A stretch of 64,000 nucleotides of DNA from Natribaculum luteum (lineage in GTDB: Archaea; Halobacteriota; Halobacteria; Halobacteriales; Natrialbaceae), in assembly GCF_023008545.1 (NCBI RefSeq), contig NZ_CP095397.1, forward strand, positions 2,480,001 through 2,544,000, read 5' to 3'. The notes under the pieces are model-generated. The model made no database searches, was not told where the DNA came from, and saw only the letters and a list, made by a program, of their open reading frames with translations. A program made the translations under genes and the position numbers. Below are positions 33,567-41,192 of this stretch, piece by piece. Positions within the stretch are counted from its first letter, which is position 1. The number at the start of each line of letters is the position of its first letter.

Positions 33567-33692
33567 TACTATCTGATGTGACCGTGTTCCGACGAAACCG
33601 CCCGATGGGTCGCGACGGGGCACGGTTGCATCGACACTGACTCGCATCGGTCGTCACGAGGCGGCCGCCCCAACTCGAGAGAAAAATCGGCA

Positions 33693-33722
33693 GTTATAAG
33701 TGATTTAGGCCCGCCTAAATCA
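33693..33722 (+). promoter_or_regulatory. TATA box and DtxR-type palindromic operator of the ABC ATPase gene
   Basis: TATA-like GTTATAAG at 33693-33700 is followed directly by TGATTTAGGC-CC-GCCTAAATCA, a perfect 10-bp inverted repeat with a 2-nt spacer at 33701-33722. The TTAGGC-GCCTAA core is that of DtxR-family metal regulators such as the iron-dependent SirR and Idr proteins. Position just downstream of the TATA box would block transcription when bound. Confidence 0.75.
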
Positions 33723-33752
33723 AACGAAGAGCCGATCGAGCAAGGATCAACG

Positions 33753-34883
33753 ATGTCAAACGGGGAACTTCTCACGTCGACGGCCGACGAACCGTCTTTC
33801 GAGACCGCAACACCAGAGACCGTTCTCGAACTCGACGGCGTCGCGAAACGCTACGGCAGCGAAACGATCATCCCGGAGCTCTCGCTGTCGGTCCGCGACG
33901 GGGAGATCCTCACCCTGCTCGGTCCCTCGGGCTGTGGGAAAACGACGACACTGCGACTCATCGCTGGACTCGAGCGACCGAACGGCGGTTCGATTCGGCT
34001 TCAGAACGGCTTCGTGGCCGGAAACGAGACGTTCGTTCCTCCTGAAGAGCGCGACGTCGGCGTCGTCTTCCAGGAGTTCGCGCTCTTTCCACACCTCACC
34101 GCCCGGGAGAACGTCGCGTTCGGGTTGGACGGCTGGGAGCCAGAAGAGCGTGACGCCCGCGTCGAGGAACTGCTCGAGCTGGTCGGCCTCGAGGAACACG
34201 GCGACCACTACCCGGACGAACTCTCCGGCGGCCAGCAACAGCGGGTCGCCCTCGCACGGTCGATCGCGCCCGAACCGGACATGCTCTTGCTCGACGAGCC
34301 GTTCTCGAATCTCGACGTCGACCTGCGCGTGGAGATGCGCGAGGAGGTCCGCCGGATCATCAAGAAAGCGGGCGTCACCGCGATTTCGGTCACGCACGAC
34401 CAGGAGGAGGCGCTGTCGATCTCCGACCGTGTCGCGGTGATGAACGACGGCGTCATCGAACAGGTCGGCACGCCAGAGCGGGTCTTCCAGCAGCCGAAGT
34501 CGCGGTTCGTCGCCGGTTTCCTGGGCCACGCGAGTTTCCTCTCTGGACAGGTCCACGGCGACCACGTCGAGACCGCGCTCGGACGCGTCCTCAGAGACGA
34601 CATTCACGGTCTGGCTCAACAGTACGACGGCACCGAGATCGACCTGCTCGTCCGCCCGGACGACGTGACGGCGTACCCGGCAGACGGCACCGAGGCCGAC
34701 GGTCAGGTCGTCTACCGGCGGTATCTCGGGCCGACCGTCCTCTATCGCGTCGAACTCGACGACGGCGACGTCATCGAGTGTATGCACAACCACTCCGACC
34801 GCCTCGAACTCGACGAACGCGTCGCCGTCCGCGTCACCGCCGACCACGAACTCGCGTGGTTCCCCGCCGGACAGCGCGACTAA
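33753..34883 (+). CDS. Iron-type ABC transporter ATPase, orphan
   Basis: This 376-residue ATPase of the FbpC/PotA type has Walker A GPSGCGKTTT near residue 60, Q-loop VVFQEFALFPHLT, signature LSGGQQQRVALARSI, Walker B MLLLDEPFSNLD and H-loop SVTHDQEEAL, followed by a TOBE-like C-terminal domain of about 130 residues with DLLVRPDDVTAYP. The FLGHASFLSG stretch resembles FbpC of ferric-iron importers. The upstream palindrome supports metal control. No binding protein or permease gene is adjacent, so this ATPase must serve partners elsewhere. It converges on the VOC gene with a 4-bp overlap. Confidence 0.9.
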   Translation: MSNGELLTSTADEPSFETATPETVLELDGVAKRYGSETIIPELSLSVRDGEILTLLGPSGCGKTTTLRLIAGLERPNGGSIRLQNGFVAGNETFVPPEERDVGVVFQEFALFPHLTARENVAFGLDGWEPEERDARVEELLELVGLEEHGDHYPDELSGGQQQRVALARSIAPEPDMLLLDEPFSNLDVDLRVEMREEVRRIIKKAGVTAISVTHDQEEALSISDRVAVMNDGVIEQVGTPERVFQQPKSRFVAGFLGHASFLSGQVHGDHVETALGRVLRDDIHGLAQQYDGTEIDLLVRPDDVTAYPADGTEADGQVVYRRYLGPTVLYRVELDDGDVIECMHNHSDRLELDERVAVRVTADHELAWFPAGQRD

Positions 34884-35236
34884 CCGCAGACCGACTCCGT
34901 CTCGTGGAGGAACGTCTGACACTCGACCGTCCGTCCTTCGGGATCTTCGGCGAAAAAATTGTAGATCCGGTAGCGCTCGTTCTCGCTCGGTTCGTCGACT
35001 GCGTGGTCGGCCAGTGCCTCGTAAGCGACGTCGACCTCGTCTCGAGTTCCGTAGACGAACGTGATGACTCCCTCGGTCTCGGCGTCGTCGCGCTCGCAGA
35101 AGCCGACGAGCATGTTGTCGTACTGGAGGATCGTACATCCGGGCTGCTCGAGCCAGATCGACGCGCCTACCTCGTCCACGTAGAAGTCGACGACTCGTTC
35201 GAGCGCTTCGGTCGCGAAGAACACGATGCCAGACAT
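34880..35236 (-). CDS. VOC-superfamily protein (glyoxalase-like)
   Basis: This 118-residue protein has a single VOC fold half-pair: N-terminal GIVFFATEALERVVDFYVDEVGA with the family V-x-F-Y pattern, then CTILQYDNMLVGFCERDD and a C-terminal RIYNFFAEDPEGRTVECQTFL. The last part (DPEGRTVE) matches the metal-binding strand of glyoxalase/bleomycin-resistance/dioxygenase proteins. The first-half ligand is not evident, so whether it binds metal is uncertain. It overlaps the stop of the ABC ATPase gene by four bases, tail to tail. Substrate is unknown. Confidence 0.85.
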   Translation of the reverse strand: MSGIVFFATEALERVVDFYVDEVGASIWLEQPGCTILQYDNMLVGFCERDDAETEGVITFVYGTRDEVDVAYEALADHAVDEPSENERYRIYNFFAEDPEGRTVECQTFLHETESVCG

Positions 35237-35391
35237 GGGAGAGCCTGCGACGTGAGCGGATAAAACAGTTCACCTGCCGGTGGGTTTATCGGAGTTCCGG
35301 AAGCAGCCAGTCGTATGACAGCTTCGATACGTGTCGCCGTCCTCGCAGGGTGGAGGGCACGCGACGACAGCGTAACTGGGGTGGGCGCGTC

Positions 35392-36027
35392 GTGACCGAC
35401 GAGCGGCTGGCGACGCGGTGTGGACTTCTCGCACCCGTCGTCACGCTGGGTGCGATCGTGCTTGCGACGGTCCTCGCCACGCCGGAGACGTTCACCTGGC
35501 ACGCTCGGTCGCTGTCCGACATGGGTCGGGTCGGAACGCGGACCTTCTGGCTGTTCAACGGCGGCCTGATCGTCGGCGGCCTGCTCGGAGTACCGTTCGT
35601 CTGGGGGCTCTGGTCGACAGCTCGAAACGGCCTCGAGCGCGTCGGGGTCGCCCTCGTCGGAATCGCCCTCGCCGGGATCGTCGGCGTCGGCGTCTTCTTT
35701 CTCGGACACACGGACTACTACCTCGAGACCGGACTGCACTTCGTCGCCGCGATAACGTTCTTCGGCGTGGCACCGATCGCACAGTGGCTCTACGGGACGG
35801 GACTGCTCCTCGCTGGCGACGTTCGACTCGGCGGGCTCTCGTTCTGGCTGGGGAACGTCCACGCCGCCGGGTGGTTCGGCTGGCTGCTCTATCGCGACGC
35901 CGTCGCCGCCGACCCCTGGGAGTTGTTCGCCGTCCCCGAGTTCGTCGCCGCCGTCGCCTTCGGGCTCTGGATCGCACTGGTCACCTGGTCGCAACTCGAC
36001 GGTGTATCCGACTCAACGGGCCGCTAA
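35392..36027 (+). CDS. DUF998-family membrane protein
   Basis: This 211-residue protein has about six hydrophobic segments: near 7-30 (RCGLLAPVVTLGAIVLATVLA), 52-76, 83-105 (VGVALVGIALAGIVGVGVFFLGH), 112-130, 140-165 and 175-200. The loop FTWHARSLSDMG after segment 1 matches the DUF998 family signature (W-x3-SLSD-x-G). The GTG at 35392 is chosen because the earlier frame start at 35350 adds an Arg-rich peptide with no hydrophobic content. No function is known for the family, though members bear conserved His. It stands alone between the VOC gene and UPF0058. Confidence 0.84.
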   Translation: MTDERLATRCGLLAPVVTLGAIVLATVLATPETFTWHARSLSDMGRVGTRTFWLFNGGLIVGGLLGVPFVWGLWSTARNGLERVGVALVGIALAGIVGVGVFFLGHTDYYLETGLHFVAAITFFGVAPIAQWLYGTGLLLAGDVRLGGLSFWLGNVHAAGWFGWLLYRDAVAADPWELFAVPEFVAAVAFGLWIALVTWSQLDGVSDSTGR

Positions 36028-36096
36028 CTGGCGTACACTGCCGTTGAGACTGATCGGCACACAACTCTTAAATCGAAACCGTTCATATACGCCCGT

Positions 36097-36375
36097 ATGC
36101 ATAAGGACGAACTTCTAGAGCTGCACGAAGAACTGGTGGTCATCATGGAGTACTTCGCCGAGCGCGAAGACGTCGACGAAGGACTGTTCGAACCGTACCG
36201 CAAACTCGAGGTCGATCCCTCTCACGTCCACAAATCCAAGAGCGAACACAAACACGCCGTCTTCGTGCTGGGCAACGCCCTGGCGAGTGCGATGAGCGAA
36301 GACGAGTTCTCGAGTGCCGGCCGGATCGGCAAGCGGATGGAAGAACTCGCCGACGACGCCCAGTCGAAGATATAG
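36097..36375 (+). CDS. UPF0058-family protein
   Basis: This 92-residue helical protein matches the archaeal UPF0058 family. The pattern MHKDELLELHEELVVIMEYF, then VDPSHVHKSKSEHKHAVFVLGNALA, is characteristic, with several conserved His and Lys (HVHKSKSEHKHA). The role is not known; the His/Lys-rich loop could bind nucleic acid or metal. A TATA-like CTTAAAT at about 36066-36072 sits some 28 bp upstream, so the transcript is probably leaderless. It stands just before the large scaffold-like gene in the same direction. Confidence 0.9.
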   Translation: MHKDELLELHEELVVIMEYFAEREDVDEGLFEPYRKLEVDPSHVHKSKSEHKHAVFVLGNALASAMSEDEFSSAGRIGKRMEELADDAQSKI

Positions 36376-36454
36376 ACGTCCCTGATCGTTCAACGTTCAA
36401 CTTTTTAATACATACAGGCGAAACGTATTTATTCCATATCCCGTTTGTTGGATT

Positions 36455-38797
36455 ATGGACTCGCGCACGCAAGAGCGCGTCGAGCGCTGGGATTCTCGCC
36501 CGTTCGATGGCGGTCGAGACGGGCTCTCCGATCTCGCTGACAGTGGGTTCTCGGGTGCCGTCACCGCAGCCGGGACGTGGCTGTTTATGCTCAACGGCCG
36601 CGTCGTCGGCGTCTTCGACGGCTCGCTCGAGGACTTCGACGCCGCTTCCGGGACCGTCTACGTCGCGCCCGACCCGGCACTTCCCTTACTGGCCGCGATG
36701 AAAACCCGCGGTGGCGACACGCGGGCGAAGTACTACACCAACGACACGCCGCTGTCGGAGGTCGATCAGACGCTTCAGGACGGCTCGTTTACGGGCTACG
36801 TCGAACTGAGCGAAAACGTCCTCAGTGGCGACTACTACGTGGTTTACTACGGCGGCCGACGGATGGCTGCCGCGTACATCGGCACTGCAGAGCGACTGCT
36901 CACCGACGAGGAGGCGTTCGAACGGGCGGCCGACGAGGTCGGGATTTACGAGGTGATCGACGTCGACGTCGACGTGACCGACCTTCGCGAACCGGCCAAC
37001 GAACCGGAGCCCGACCCTGAACTCGAATCCGACCCGACGCCCAGTTCGCCCGACTCGTCCGGGAACCTCGACGTGTCGATCGACGCCGTCGAGGAGGCGG
37101 AAGCCGACGCGACCTCGAGCGACGTGACGGTCGACGACGCGCTGGACGACACCGCAAGCGACCCGGCGGCACCGACCGACGACGCCGCCACCGGGATCAC
37201 GACGACGGACGACCAGCCGACCGACGCATCGTCACCGGGTATTACCGACGTGACCATCGATCCCACGGGCACCGAGTCGACGACCGACGGCACGCCCGAG
37301 ACCACCGCTGCGACCGTCGACGAACCGACGGAGGGCCAATCGGCGTCTGTCGCCGACGCCATCGAGACGGCAGACGAGGCCGACGAGTCGGACGACGGGC
37401 CGACGGATCCGGACCTCGTGGAGGTCGAGGCCGCCGCCAAAGAACTGGACGAAAGTGGCATCTCCTGGACGGCCGACGACGAAGACGAGACCGACGGAGA
37501 CGCCACGAAGGCGACCGAGTCCACCGACGCCGACGGCGGTTCCGACGACAGCGACCTCGAGAGGCAGTTCGAACGCGAAGAGCAGTGGCGCGAAACCCGG
37601 AGCATCCCGTCGATCGATCCGGACAACACGAGCGAGTCGGCGGCGGCCGAGCGCGGTTCGGCCAGCGGCCGACAGCGTTCGAACGCAGCGTCGTCGAGTG
37701 GGTCGACCGGCGCAAGCGCCGGGCCGAGCGAGCGCCAGCGCGGACCCGACCAGTCCTCGCCGTCCGGATCGAATTCGCCCCGTCGCGAATCGAGCGTCAG
37801 CGAAGCAACCGCAGCCAGCCCGTCGACGTCCCCGTCGCGCGCTCGCGACGCCGACGATCGAACGGCGCGCATCGAACGGCTCGAGGAACGTCGCGATGCC
37901 CTGGAAGCACAGCGCGACGAACTCGCGGAGAAGTGCGAACGACTACAGGCAGAGAATCAGGAACTGTCGGCCACTGTCGACCGACTCCAGTCGCGCATCG
38001 ACGACCTCGAGCGCCAACTCGAGCAGGCGCAGTCGGCCGACTCGTCGACGGCGGTCGACGGCGTCGCGGGTGGCACCTCGCTCTCGCCGAAGCGGGCACT
38101 CGCCGGGACGAACCTCTTCGTCCGGTACGACTCGAAGAGCAAGCCGACGCTCGAGACGGCCCACGGCGGGGGTGCCAGCCCGAGCGAGGTCGCGTCGAAC
38201 CTGCGTCTGGAACACCACACGGGATTCGACGACTCGACCGTCACCGTCGACGGGCAGCCGTACGTCGAGTTCCTCCGGGAGACGATGGAGTACCAGCTGG
38301 TCGACTGGCTGACCACCACCGTCCTTTACGAGATCCGCGACACCGGTCGCGCCGACGGACTCGGCGACCTCTACGACGCGATTCCGCGGATCGACCGTGC
38401 CGAGTTACACGCGTCGATCGCACTCGAGGACGACGCCGCGGACGTGCCGAGTGAGGTGACGTTCGACGTCGTCGCGTTCGACAAGATGGGCAACCCGCTT
38501 ATCGTCGCCAACCTGAACCGCTCGCGCGAGCCGGCGACGCGTGAGATGCTCGAAGAGCTAGAGGCGACGGCGTCGGCGCTCAAGGCAAACTACCCCGATC
38601 TCGGGGCGGCGCTCGTCGTCACCTCGAGTTTCTTCGAACCCGGCGCACTCGAGGTGACAGAAGAGGCGACGAGCAGCGGCTTCCTGAGCCGCGGCTCGAA
38701 ACTCAGCTACGTCAACCTCTCGCGAAAACAGGGATATCACCTGTGTCTAGTGGAGGCGCGCTCGGGCGGCTTCCACATGAACGTCCCAGAGCTGTAG
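36455..38797 (+). CDS. Large haloarchaeal scaffold-like protein (DUF7527-like)
   Basis: This 780-residue protein has an N-terminal globular domain of about 175 residues (GTWLFMLNGRVVGVFDGSLEDF, then DYYVVYYGGRRMAAAYIG), a very acidic disordered region of about 180-460 rich in Asp, Glu, Thr and Ser, a coiled coil at about 465-530 (RIERLEERRDALEAQRDEL and LQSRIDDLERQLEQ) and a C-terminal domain of about 230 residues (ALAGTNLFVRYDSKSKPTL). I recall the family as DUF7527 but am not certain. There is no signal peptide or membrane helix, and no catalytic motif. The layout suggests a cytoplasmic scaffold that joins two folded ends by a long flexible tether. Confidence 0.82.
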   Translation: MDSRTQERVERWDSRPFDGGRDGLSDLADSGFSGAVTAAGTWLFMLNGRVVGVFDGSLEDFDAASGTVYVAPDPALPLLAAMKTRGGDTRAKYYTNDTPLSEVDQTLQDGSFTGYVELSENVLSGDYYVVYYGGRRMAAAYIGTAERLLTDEEAFERAADEVGIYEVIDVDVDVTDLREPANEPEPDPELESDPTPSSPDSSGNLDVSIDAVEEAEADATSSDVTVDDALDDTASDPAAPTDDAATGITTTDDQPTDASSPGITDVTIDPTGTESTTDGTPETTAATVDEPTEGQSASVADAIETADEADESDDGPTDPDLVEVEAAAKELDESGISWTADDEDETDGDATKATESTDADGGSDDSDLERQFEREEQWRETRSIPSIDPDNTSESAAAERGSASGRQRSNAASSSGSTGASAGPSERQRGPDQSSPSGSNSPRRESSVSEATAASPSTSPSRARDADDRTARIERLEERRDALEAQRDELAEKCERLQAENQELSATVDRLQSRIDDLERQLEQAQSADSSTAVDGVAGGTSLSPKRALAGTNLFVRYDSKSKPTLETAHGGGASPSEVASNLRLEHHTGFDDSTVTVDGQPYVEFLRETMEYQLVDWLTTTVLYEIRDTGRADGLGDLYDAIPRIDRAELHASIALEDDAADVPSEVTFDVVAFDKMGNPLIVANLNRSREPATREMLEELEATASALKANYPDLGAALVVTSSFFEPGALEVTEEATSSGFLSRGSKLSYVNLSRKQGYHLCLVEARSGGFHMNVPEL

Positions 38798-38806
38798 GCG
38801 GTAGTC

Positions 38807-39112
38807 TTAGCCTTCGATCTCCGCGACGTCTTCGATCTTCATTCCCTCGAGCTTGTCGACGATCTCGTCGATCTTGCCGTCGAGTTCGTCGACGAACTCG
38901 GCAGTGCGCTCGGTCTTGATCGCACCCTGGCTGGAGGGCTCGATGAGGTTCTCCTCTTCGAGGACGCGCAGAGAGTAGCGAACTTTGTGGTGGGGGTAGC
39001 CGGTCTCGTTCGACATCTTGACGATCCCGATCGGTTCGTTTTCGATGACCATCTTCAGGACCTGCAGATGTCGTTCCAGCATATCGACTTCCTTCTCTAG
39101 CCGGTCTATCAT
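38807..39112 (-). CDS. Conserved haloarchaeal winged-helix regulator with coiled-coil start
   Basis: This 101-residue protein starts with a coiled-coil helix (MIDRLEKEVDMLERHLQVLKMV) followed by a winged helix (PIGIVKMSNETGYPHHKVRYSLRVLEEENLIE) and a C-terminal helix rich in Glu and Asp. This pattern is very well kept among haloarchaea. It likely binds DNA as a dimer through the coiled coil. A palindromic CTTTTAAAAG sits about 30 bp upstream of the start and is likely the TATA box, so the transcript is leaderless. It converges on the large scaffold-like gene and is divergent from purA. Confidence 0.85.
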   Translation of the reverse strand: MIDRLEKEVDMLERHLQVLKMVIENEPIGIVKMSNETGYPHHKVRYSLRVLEEENLIEPSSQGAIKTERTAEFVDELDGKIDEIVDKLEGMKIEDVAEIEG

Positions 39113-39137
39113 GGCATTTGTTAACTTGTCTTTGCAC

Positions 39138-39147
39138 CTTTTAAAAG
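39138..39147 (-). promoter_or_regulatory. TATA box of the winged-helix gene
   Basis: CTTTTAAAAG is a self-complementary AT-rich box centred about 30 bp before the start at 39112, a spacing expected for leaderless transcription. A similar box is absent on the purA side, where CTGTTTATCG (39337-39346) serves instead. Confidence 0.55.
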
Positions 39148-39370
39148 TTACTCTCGAGAGGCGACGGGAATCAGTCTCAACTCGTCGATAATTCTTGGCA
39201 GTAGTTAACGCTTCGGGTTCGATCGTCGAATCGGGGGTGATCCCACCGCCGTCCCGGAGTATCGTCGCCTCCTGACAGTCACGATAGTGGCACAGACGGC
39301 CGCCCCTCGAGTGCCGCCGACCACCGATACCGTAATCTGTTTATCGACTGGGCAAGAACCCGTCGCTGTT

Positions 39371-40732
39371 ATGACCGTCACTATCGTCGGGTCGCAACTC
39401 GGCGACGAAGGGAAAGGTGGGGTCGTCGACCTCTATGGCGACGCCGCCGACGTCGTCGTCCGCTATCAGGGCGGCGACAACGCCGGCCACACCGTCGTCT
39501 ACGACGGTGAGAAGTACAAGCTCTCTCTCGTTCCGTCGGGGGCCGTCCGGGGCAAGGTCGGCGTCCTCGGCAACGGTTGCGTCGTCAACCCCGAAACGCT
39601 GTTCGACGAGATCGACACGCTCCGCGAGCGCGGTCTCGAACCGGACGTTCGCGTGGCCGAGCGTGCACACGCGATTCTCCCCTACCACCGCGTTCTCGAC
39701 GGCATCGAGGAAGACGAGAAAGACGACCTCGCCGCTGGCACCACGAAGCGCGGTATCGGTCCGACCTACGAGGACAAGGCGGGCCGTCGTGGCATCCGCA
39801 TCGGCGACATGCTCGACCCCGACACGCTGCGTGCGCGCCTCGAGTACGTCGTCCCCCAGAAGAAGGCCTTAGCGGAGGAGGTCTTCGGCAAAGAGACGGG
39901 CGAGGCGTTCGACGTCGACCACCTCTACGAGACCTACCGCGAGTACGGGAAGCGTCTCGAAGAGGAAGGGATGACCGTCGACTGTGGCACCTACCTGCAG
40001 CGGCGGATCGACGAGGGCGACGACGTCATGCTCGAGGGCGCACAGGGTACCTCGATCGACATCGATCACGGCATCTACCCCTACGTCACCTCCTCGAACC
40101 CGACTGCGGGCGGCGCCTGTGTCGGTAGCGGTCTCGGCCCGACCGTCGTCGGCCAGGGCGACGTGATCGGCGTCGTGAAAGCCTACCTCTCGCGGGTCGG
40201 TACCGGTCCGCTCCCGACCGAACTCGGCGGTGTCGAGGGCCAGACGCCGGGGTACGACCCCGACGAGGCAGACGACGAGGAAGAAGAACTCGCGACGTAC
40301 ATCCGCGACGAAGGCGGCGAGTACGGAACCGTCACCGGCCGTCCTCGACGCGTCGGGTGGCTCGACATGCCCATGTTGCGCCACGCCGCGCGTGCGAGTG
40401 GCTTCACCGGCCTCGCGGTCAACCACATCGACGTTCTCGCCGGCCTGGACGAGGTCAACGTCGGTCACGCCTACGAACTCGACGGCGAGGAAGTGCTGAC
40501 GATGCCGCCGACAACGGAGAAGTGGGGCGAGTGTGAGGCGGTCTTGCGTACGTTCGACGGCTGGTCGGAGGTCGACTGGGCCGAAGTCGCCGACGAAGGG
40601 TACGAGGCGATCCCCGAGAACGCCCGGACCTACCTCGAGTACCTCGAGGACGAACTCGAGACGCCGATCTACGCCGTCGGCGTCGGTCCCGGTCGCGAGG
40701 AGACCGTCGTCGTCGAAGATCCCTACGAATAA
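39371..40732 (+). CDS. purA: Adenylosuccinate synthase
   Basis: This 453-residue enzyme joins IMP and aspartate with GTP hydrolysis in AMP synthesis. The N-terminal phosphate loop reads GSQLGDEGKGGVVD (catalytic D in GDEGKG), and GGDNAGHTVV carries the catalytic histidine. ATG at 39371 gives MTVTIVGSQLGDEGKG, the family start, and its TATA box at about 39337-39346 is 29 bp upstream, so the upstream frame extension to 39287 is rejected. The third lysine of bacterial GKGK is replaced by Gly, common in haloarchaeal forms. An acidic insert (DPDEADDEEEELATYIRDE) around residue 300 is longer than in bacteria. It stands alone. Confidence 0.95.
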   Translation: MTVTIVGSQLGDEGKGGVVDLYGDAADVVVRYQGGDNAGHTVVYDGEKYKLSLVPSGAVRGKVGVLGNGCVVNPETLFDEIDTLRERGLEPDVRVAERAHAILPYHRVLDGIEEDEKDDLAAGTTKRGIGPTYEDKAGRRGIRIGDMLDPDTLRARLEYVVPQKKALAEEVFGKETGEAFDVDHLYETYREYGKRLEEEGMTVDCGTYLQRRIDEGDDVMLEGAQGTSIDIDHGIYPYVTSSNPTAGGACVGSGLGPTVVGQGDVIGVVKAYLSRVGTGPLPTELGGVEGQTPGYDPDEADDEEEELATYIRDEGGEYGTVTGRPRRVGWLDMPMLRHAARASGFTGLAVNHIDVLAGLDEVNVGHAYELDGEEVLTMPPTTEKWGECEAVLRTFDGWSEVDWAEVADEGYEAIPENARTYLEYLEDELETPIYAVGVGPGREETVVVEDPYE

Positions 40733-40810
40733 CGAGTCGGTTCGCGCCTCGAGCGGACGTAACCGGCCGTCGTGTTCGCCGACGGCCCGTTCGGACGTCG
40801 ACGCTCGTTT

Positions 40811-41029
40811 TTACAGTTTGTACGAAATTCGTTCGATCGCCAGGACGGCTCTGTAGAGCAAGTAGCAGAGAAACAGCGCGAGACTCAGCGAGACTGCTGC
40901 GCCGACTGCCCACGCCCAGCGGAGGAGGTCGGCGACGAGGAGTGCGTACACGAAACTCACGAGCAGGGCGGCGAGAAGCACGATACCGTATCGAACGGGT
41001 ATCCGTTCAGTGACTGGTGCTGAAGACAT
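40811..41029 (-). CDS. Small two-helix membrane protein
   Basis: This 72-residue protein has two hydrophobic segments at about residues 13-33 (YGIVLLAALLVSFVYALLVA) and 38-62 (WAWAVGAAVSLSLALFLCYLLY) with a short charged C-terminal tail. It has no known motif. The gene is convergent with purA (stop at 40732) and divergent from aconitase. An AT-rich promoter-like patch with AAATGTAGTCGGATAAATATAT lies upstream at 41044-41065, read leftward. It is small but has a clear membrane-protein composition, so I think it is real. Confidence 0.65.
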   Translation of the reverse strand: MSSAPVTERIPVRYGIVLLAALLVSFVYALLVADLLRWAWAVGAAVSLSLALFLCYLLYRAVLAIERISYKL

Positions 41030-41192
41030 AAGTCAATCAATAAATGTAGTCGGATAAATATATGCCGACAGTGTCGATCGTCGAACAACGTACGACGAAT
41101 TCGTCTCTGGTCGAAAATCGAGGCGCTCCGTCGGTATCACACCGTTCCAGAGATATCGGGAAGTTCAAGGTGTCTTCTTCCAGACGTGCCAT
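41030..41192. promoter_or_regulatory. Divergent AT-rich promoter region before aconitase
   Basis: The 160 bp between the small membrane gene and acnA holds AT-rich runs TCAATCAATAAATG and GGATAAATATATG at 41034-41065. These suit the leftward gene. The rightward gene may use AGATATCG at about 41151-41158. No inverted repeat is clear. Confidence 0.4.
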
